Source: Voacanga thouarsii (taxonomy: Eukaryota; Streptophyta; Magnoliopsida; Gentianales; Apocynaceae). Taken from it: 64,000 nucleotides of DNA. The DNA is taken from contig JANUWF010002051.1 in assembly GCA_026120185.1 (NCBI GenBank), positions 434,001 through 498,000 of the forward strand. Direction: 5' to 3'. Within the stretch, counting starts at the first letter, position 1; the number at the start of each line of letters is the position of its first letter. The translations under genes were made by a program, and so were the position numbers. The notes under the pieces were generated by a model that was not told the origin of the DNA, did no database searches, and saw only the letters and a program-made list of their open reading frames with translations. This document shows positions 59,395 through 64,000 of this stretch, in pieces.

Positions 59395-59575
59395 ATAATT
59401 AGATGCGTATTTAATATATTCAGACTTTAGACTTAAGTAATTCTCGATTCACTTAAAATTTATAATAAAATTTCATTACGTCTTAATTAATTAAATGATA
59501 ATAAAAATATGTTATCAAATGCACTTAATTAATTAAATATTTAAATTAGTCGTTATTAAATACACATAATAAATG

Positions 59576-61222
59576 GGCAAATTGGTAAGTTTAGTCCCTG
59601 AACTTTTTAATTTTGGCATGATTGGTCTCTATTCTTTATTTTTAACTTAATAGGTCCTCTATCCTTTTTTAATTTGGCACATTAGGTCATTCCCATGTAA
59701 TTCCGACGGATCAACCCTTCAACTTCAATTTTAACCTAGTACGAAAGGACAAATTCGGTATTTTACCATACACCTTCAATATTTATAGAGGTAAGTTGAC
59801 GAGTTTAGTCCCTAAACTTTTTATTTTGGCATGTTTGTCCCTATATATATATATTTTATTTTTATAGGTCCTTTATCATTTTTAGTTTGACACATTAGGT
59901 CCTTCTAACCTAATTCCAACAAGTCAACACTAAATTAACCCGTCAACTCGAATTTTGACCCAATAAAAGATGATAAATTTGATATTTTTATTGTAAACAT
60001 CAATCATTCGTTATACTAGAATTGTATATATATACAATATTAAAATAATTACAAATTTATTATCACAGATGTATAAATCTTATTACAAATCAAAGAATTA
60101 AAAGAATTTACAAAGGTAAAATCCAAATTGATGTTGATTTTATCTTAACCAAATCACACAATATGTCAATTCTATCTTTCTCTAAATCAAAAATCCAAAT
60201 ATCATATCCTCCATTCAAATAACACAAATTGGTGAGGTTAGTCCTTTGCCTTTTTATTTTGGCGTGATTGGTCAGTTTTTTTTTTTTTTAACTTTGTAGA
60301 TCCTTTATCTTTTTTAATTTGGTACATTAGGTCCTTCTGACCTAATTCGGGTAGGTTAACTATAAATTAATTCGTCAACTCCAAAAAATGTATAGTAAAA
60401 TATCAAATTTGTTATTTTTTAATGGGTTAAAATTGGAGTTGACGAGTTAATTTAGAGTTAACCTGCCAAAATTAGTTCAGAAGAACCTAATGTGCCAAAT
60501 TTAAAAAGACAAAGGATTTATAAAGTTAAAAAAATATATAAACCAATCATGCCAAAATAAAAAAAAATCAAATGATTAAACTCATCAATCTGCCTTACTT
60601 GAATGGAGGATATGATATTAGAATTTTTTATTTAGAGAAAAGTAGCGTTGACATGTTGTGTGATTTGGTTAGGATAGAATCAATACCAATTTGAGTTTTA
60701 CTTTTTGTAGATACTTTTAATTTTTAATTTGTAATACGATTTATACATATGTGATCGTAAATTTATAATTATTTTAATTTTGTATATATACAATTCTAGT
60801 ACAAAGAATGATTGAATATGTACAGTAAAATATCAAAATTTTCATTTTTTAATGGGTCAAAATTTGAGTTGACGAGTTAATTTAAGGTTGACCTGGTGGA
60901 ATTAGGTTAGAAGGACCTAATTTGCCAAATTAAAAAAGATAGAGGATCTATAAAAAAAAGAATATGGATCAAACATGTCAAAATAAAAAGTTTAGGGACT
61001 AAATTCGTTAAATTGCCTTTATAAATATTGAAGGTGTACAATAAAATATCAAATTTGTCATTTCTTAATAGGTTAGAATTAGAATTAACGGGATAATCTA
61101 TCGAAATTAGGTGAGAATGACTTAATGTGCCAAATTAAAAAGATAGAAGATGTTAAAAATAAAAAATAAAGACTAATCATGTCAAAATAAAAAATTTCAA
61201 AGACTAAATTTATTAATTTATT
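59576..61222. mobile_element. Fold-back (long-TIR) Mutator-like element, TSD taataaatg
   Basis: The whole 1647 bp is a palindrome centred near 60400. The left arm starts GGCAAATTGGTAAGTTTAGTC and the reverse complement of the right end reads AATAAATTAATAAATTTAGTC; the differences are all G/A or C/T transitions. Matching 9-bp flanks taataaatg (59567-59575, 61223-61231) fit a Mutator-like TSD. Each arm contains tandem versions of a module reading roughly GTTTAGTCCCTGAACTTTTT, TTTTGGCATGATTGGTC, GGTCCTTTATC, CACATTAGGTCCTTC, GTTGACGAGTTAATT. There is no coding sequence. Transcription would give a long hairpin. Confidence 0.8.
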
Positions 61223-61429
61223 TAATAAATGAGTATTAAATTTATTCAATTTTAAGTATTGAAACTAAACAATCTAATAAGCCTTTAGTCACTGTTCAAG
61301 AGAATCTGGCATATCAATTATCAATGGGGCATACGAGGTTGAACTTCTAGTTGACTCGTTTTTCTTTGGAGATGAGCCAATCTGGCATAATATGATACGT
61401 TTGTTCATTGGGGTATCTTAGTAATGATA

Positions 61430-61705
61430 GGATCACAGAGGATATGTCAGCATTGGCAGGATCACGGCTGCTCCTGAACTGCCTTGGATAAAGATGTTCC
61501 CAGCTTTTTAAGGACATGTTAGGCTGTCTCTTAGCAGTGTTCGCATATACGACAAGGTGAGGTTACTAATTTTCCTTGATGCAAGAGCTCTTTCGTGGGT
61601 TGTGTTATGATTGCAAAGCCAAAGAAAAACGTTGATTCTCCTACTACATCTTCTCCTACTCCATACCCACTTTCCCTTTCCCTGATCTTCCATAGCATCA
61701 CCAAA
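61430..61705 (-). pseudogene. zf-RVT-type remnant of a LINE reverse transcriptase
   Basis: The minus strand encodes WVWSRRRCSRRINVFLWLCN, then HERALASRKISNL. In another frame after a shift it gives CRICEHC...HVLK. The pattern 'R..FLW...H......L..R......C..C......HVL..C' is the zinc-binding domain (zf-RVT) found downstream of LINE-type reverse transcriptases in plants. It is short, frameshifted, and not connected to an RT. Confidence 0.55.
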
Positions 61706-61730
61706 TTCCTATTAATGTGGTTATTTTAGG

Positions 61731-61809
61731 CTATTCTGCTCGAAATGTCTCCGTTTGGGGGAGTCCTCCGGCTTAAATTCGGCACTGGGGAGAGTTTGTC
61801 CTCCATCTT
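61731..61809 (-). pseudogene. Possible first exon of an unidentified host gene
   Basis: An ATG in CAAAGATGGAGG (good plant start context) at 61807-61809 on the minus strand opens MEDKLSPVPNLSRRTPPNGD, then ISSRIA and a stop. The peptide is hydrophilic and non-repetitive but unidentified. The region upstream on the minus strand (62820-62940) reads like a 5' leader. A Pack-MULE-like insertion now separates leader and exon, and zf-RVT debris follows, so any gene here is broken. It may simply be a chance frame. Confidence 0.3.
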
Positions 61810-61811
61810 TG

Positions 61812-62804
61812 CCGCAATATGTGAACTGGGGCAATTTCCATTCAGAATTTCGGTCGAGGAGGTACTTGTCGGAATTCCAAATATAGAAAGGTCGCATTCA
61901 GAATGTGACTTATTAAAATGTGATGGCAATGCGACCTCAGCGAGCAATTTTTTTTTTTTTTAAATTAAGCAACATTGTGTGTTTTTTTTTTTTTTAATTG
62001 TGCAACCTTAAGAATGCGACCTTAAGGCGGGTGTGTTCATCAAAATTTCCTTACCAGGCAGTGCCCTCTTCGCCGCAAGCCAAAGCCAAGATAGACAAAG
62101 TACAGAGCATACTGCATTTGAAGGAAAAACAAGAATAAGATCTATTATTGGCATCATCAATACATGACACGAAAATTGTTACTCCATAAATATATGCAAC
62201 AAAGCTGTATGAAATCAAGATTTGTAAACCTTTGCGACTTCGTGGGTCATTTTATGCAAATCAGTTTGGTTTTTGCCGGAGCCATTCACCATCTCACCAA
62301 ACAAGAGGAAGAAAACAGGCATAGAGGAACCATGAACTATAGCTCCAAGGCATCCAGAGATCATCAAAAGATAATCATATTTATCAGCAAAAGAAAACAA
62401 CTGATAGAATGGGAGACTTTGCTCCTTCTTCTTCTCTGCTTCGGGCATTGGTTTCCCTTCAGTAGTCTCGGCCATTTCAGAAGTCCAGTCTTCTCAACCA
62501 CCCCAGAAGAAAACACATGCAACACTACAATAAAACACCTTTGCTGTATTATCAGTGCCCGATTGCATTTCATGATTCCTCTATGCAGGTTGAGGTAGCA
62601 TTCATGAATGCGACCTTAAGGTTACACAATTAAAAAAAAAAATATTGGCTGAGATCGCATTCACAATGTTACTTAATTTAATAAAAAAAAAAATTGCGCG
62701 CTGAAATCGCATTCCGTAAATGCGACCACATTAATAAGTCGCATTCACAATTTCAGTTGAGGCCGGAATTCCGAATGGAAATGCCCCGTTTCACGGAAAT
62801 TCCG
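61812..62804. mobile_element. Pack-MULE-like element carrying ABCB19 exon 1, TSD ccatctttg
   Basis: A 993-bp element flanked by the 9-bp repeat ccatctttg (61803-61811 and 62805-62813). Its ends are long inverted repeats of about 230 bp. The left arm starts CCGCAATATGTGAACTGGGG; the reverse complement of the right end reads CGGAATTTCCGTGAAACGGGG; both continue CA(A)TTTCCATTC. Arms share GAATGCGAC, TTATTAA, CAGCG-GCAATTTTT and GCAACCTTAAG blocks. A 9-bp TSD and long TIRs fit Mutator-like elements. The unique centre (about 62050-62580) is a piece of a host transporter gene. No transposase. Confidence 0.8.
62230..62475 (-). pseudogene. Captured exon 1 of an ABCB19-type (PGP19/MDR1) transporter
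   Basis: ABCB19 is a plasma-membrane ATP-binding-cassette transporter of auxin. The minus strand from ATG 62475 encodes an 82-residue N-terminus: MAETTEGKPMPEAEKKKEQS, LPFYQLFSFADKYDYLLMI, then GAIVHGSSMPVFFLLFGEMV and KNQTDLHKMTHEVAK. This is the cytosolic N-terminus and first membrane helix of the family. The exon stops at a GCAAAG|GTTTAC splice donor (62230/62229), so genomic DNA was captured. The frame is open with no lesion. A full protein is over 1200 residues, so this is at most a short chimeric ORF. No gene symbol is assigned because only one exon is present. Confidence 0.85.
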
Positions 62805-62813
62805 CCATCTTTG

Positions 62814-62938
62814 ATATTTTCGGTAAGTTGAAAGAGAGTTTGTTCCATTTCCAGCCACCGCCTTAATCAGAAAATGTTTCAGCAATAGGGTTTCTTCCCC
62901 TTTGTTCAAAACAAAAGGGACCAGGATAATGTCTTAAG
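62814..62938. other. Short stretch without gene; possible minus-strand 5' leader
   Basis: Lies upstream (minus strand) of the MEDKLS frame beyond the Pack-MULE-like insert. No recognisable motif apart from a purine-rich segment. Confidence 0.25.
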
Positions 62939-63430
62939 GTGCCCAACCAATCTCTCCAGCCTATGACCCTAGCTCTTTTCTACTTCCTCTTTACTTCCCT
63001 GCTGCAGCCGTCGCCGCTCCACCTCGTATTGCCTGTTCTTCTTCTCCCCTCCTTCCTTAGCCCATTCCTGCAGCCTCCCTTCCGTTCTCCCGCTGCCTTC
63101 TTCTTCCTCTACCTCTCTCTTTTGTCGCCCTTCACGACCACCCCGGTAGCCCTCCCTTTCACTCTCTATCCGTCTTCTTCCCTTGAACCCACAGCTCTCT
63201 ACCTCTCTCTTTTGTCACCCTTCACCACCGTCGTGGTAGCCCTCCCTTTCACTCTCTATCCCTCTTCTTCCCTTGCCCCCACAGTCCTTCGTTCCCTTGA
63301 TTTACCTCTTTTCTCCCTCCTACCACGGCCCTTCCTCTGTTCTACTTCTCCTTTCCCTCGCTGCCATGGCGGTGTTGTGGAAGGAATTTTTTTTCCCTCT
63401 CCTCTTTTTGCTAAAAAATATTCTTTGTAA
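62939..63430 (+). other. Pyrimidine-rich open frame with a 90-bp tandem repeat; doubtful gene
   Basis: A 163-codon ATG frame of Leu/Pro/Ser/Phe-rich low complexity. Bases 63111-63200 and 63201-63290 are a 90-bp (30-codon) tandem duplication beginning ACCTCTCTCTTTTGTC. It encodes LYLSLLSPFTT...ALPFTLYPSSSL twice. The composition (C/T bias on +) explains the absence of stops. I do not believe it is a protein gene; it could be a purine-rich leader or intron on the minus strand. Confidence 0.25.
63111..63290. repeat. 90-bp tandem duplication
   Basis: Two adjacent units of equal length with roughly ten differences, preserving codon phase. Confidence 0.8.
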
Positions 63431-63839
63431 TTAAACCGTGCATTAATAAACATTCATTTTGCTTGTGTGTGAATTTGGGAAATGACAAATGGCCGGACGG
63501 CTCCCGACCCTGGCGTGCCTGGATTCGGAAAATTATCCTAGGTAATTACACCGTGTCTACTTAATTTCCCTTTTTATTTGTTAAAAAATAACTGTTCATT
63601 TTACCCCTATAATAATTTTTCATCAATTAATTAACATTACAACTACTCATCATAATTTATTTTATCCAAGAATGACAAAGTAAAAATTCTATAGTGATTC
63701 TCTAAAAGAATGGAGGGGTGGAATGTGATTAATCATATGAGATTTTGTTAAAATTAAAAGTAGGATAGAATAGATATTTTAATTCTTTTTATTATTAAAT
63801 TTTATGATTCTTTAATATACGTAATTTTGACTATTAGTT
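63431..63839. other. AT-rich stretch without gene
   Basis: No frame, repeat or motif of note apart from the AT-rich lead-in to the terminus at 63849-63863. Confidence 0.4.
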
Positions 63840-63848
63840 TATTTATTT

Positions 63849-64000
63849 ATGGACGGAAAGAGTATTCCCGCCGTCTCTATTTATCTGTCACAATTGAAAA
63901 GTTTTGATGTTTTTTTTTATCTATCATATTGAAAAAATTTAGGTGTTATTAATATTAATTTTATTGCTATCATTGCATTAAATAGTTTTGAAAAATAAAA
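63849..64000. mobile_element. Mariner/Stowaway-like termini, cut by the window edge
   Basis: TTTATGGACGGAAAGAGTA (63847-63865) looks like the right end of a Stowaway/mariner MITE (usual ...GGACGGAGGGAGTA). It is immediately followed by TATTCCCGCCGTCTCTATTT, which looks like a left end (usual TACTCCCTCCGTC...). The two ends share one TA. The second element runs out of the window; the left end of the first was not found. Confidence 0.45.

Noticed and set aside
62939..63430. 163-codon plus-strand ORF as a protein gene
   Set aside because: Leu/Pro/Ser low complexity from CT-rich DNA, internal tandem repeat, no domain; kept only as a doubtful feature.
1..64000. CRISPR arrays, bacterial operons, rRNA genes
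   Set aside because: No regularly spaced repeats, no Shine-Dalgarno-led gene strings, no rRNA-like blocks; composition and elements are those of a plant nuclear genome.

Overview
This window looks like a transposable-element-dominated stretch of a plant (probably eudicot) nuclear genome. It is AT-rich and has no bacterial-type gene organisation. Almost everything recognisable is a Ty1/copia or Ty3/gypsy retrotransposon, a solo LTR, or a DNA transposon carrying pieces of plant genes. I see no intact, obviously functional host protein-coding gene, no tRNA or rRNA gene, and no CRISPR array. Family names come from reading motifs by eye; no search was run.

Layout. (1) 1-7920: the 3' part of a decayed SIRE/Maximus-like copia element on + (integrase scrap, reverse transcriptase, an extra env-like region, polypurine tract, 3' LTR). 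A 1.53-kb solo LTR (2007-3537, TSD gaact) sits inside it. (2) 7925-17850: a decayed copia element on - ('Copia-C'), split by a 4.27-kb solo LTR inside its YxDD catalytic codons (8248-12514, TSD atata) and by a 1.84-kb solo LTR (13346-15180). (3) 17850-20876: no convincing gene; 20877-21056 is an exon-like scrap. (4) 21281-22865: a gypsy gag/protease remnant on +, abutting an LTR remnant (22866-24010 plus 30987-31168, -). That remnant is split by a gypsy element with two LTRs and matching TSDs (24011-30986, TSD ccaat), which is itself split in gag by a solo LTR (26697-28141, TSD ctagg). (5) 31165-31775: RNase H-like (RVT_3) scrap; then about 2 kb with nothing recognised. (6) 33778-59394: one copia element on + ('Copia-A', LTRs about 94% identical by eye, TSD ataat) stretched to 25.6 kb by three insertions. 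Two are members of one copia family in opposite orientations (Copia-B1 34475-40861, TSD cttcc; Copia-B2 41864-48597, TSD ctttt). The third is a 7.5-kb CACTA transposon (49566-57096, TSD gta) carrying pieces of a villin gene and an HSP70-like C-terminus. (7) 59576-61222: a 1.65-kb fold-back, Mutator-like element with a 9-bp TSD. (8) 61430-61809: zf-RVT scrap and a short possible first exon. (9) 61812-62804: a small Pack-MULE-like element carrying exon 1 of an ABCB19-type auxin transporter, whose TSD contains an ATG. (10) 62814-64000: pyrimidine-rich, then two abutting mariner/Stowaway-like termini.

The insertion order can be read directly, because reading frames or LTR sequences continue across each insert when one TSD copy is skipped. 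The points I would look at first are the two gene-capturing DNA transposons, the head-to-head Copia-B pair (arms over 6 kb, 1-kb spacer) and the fold-back element. The last two could produce double-stranded RNA.
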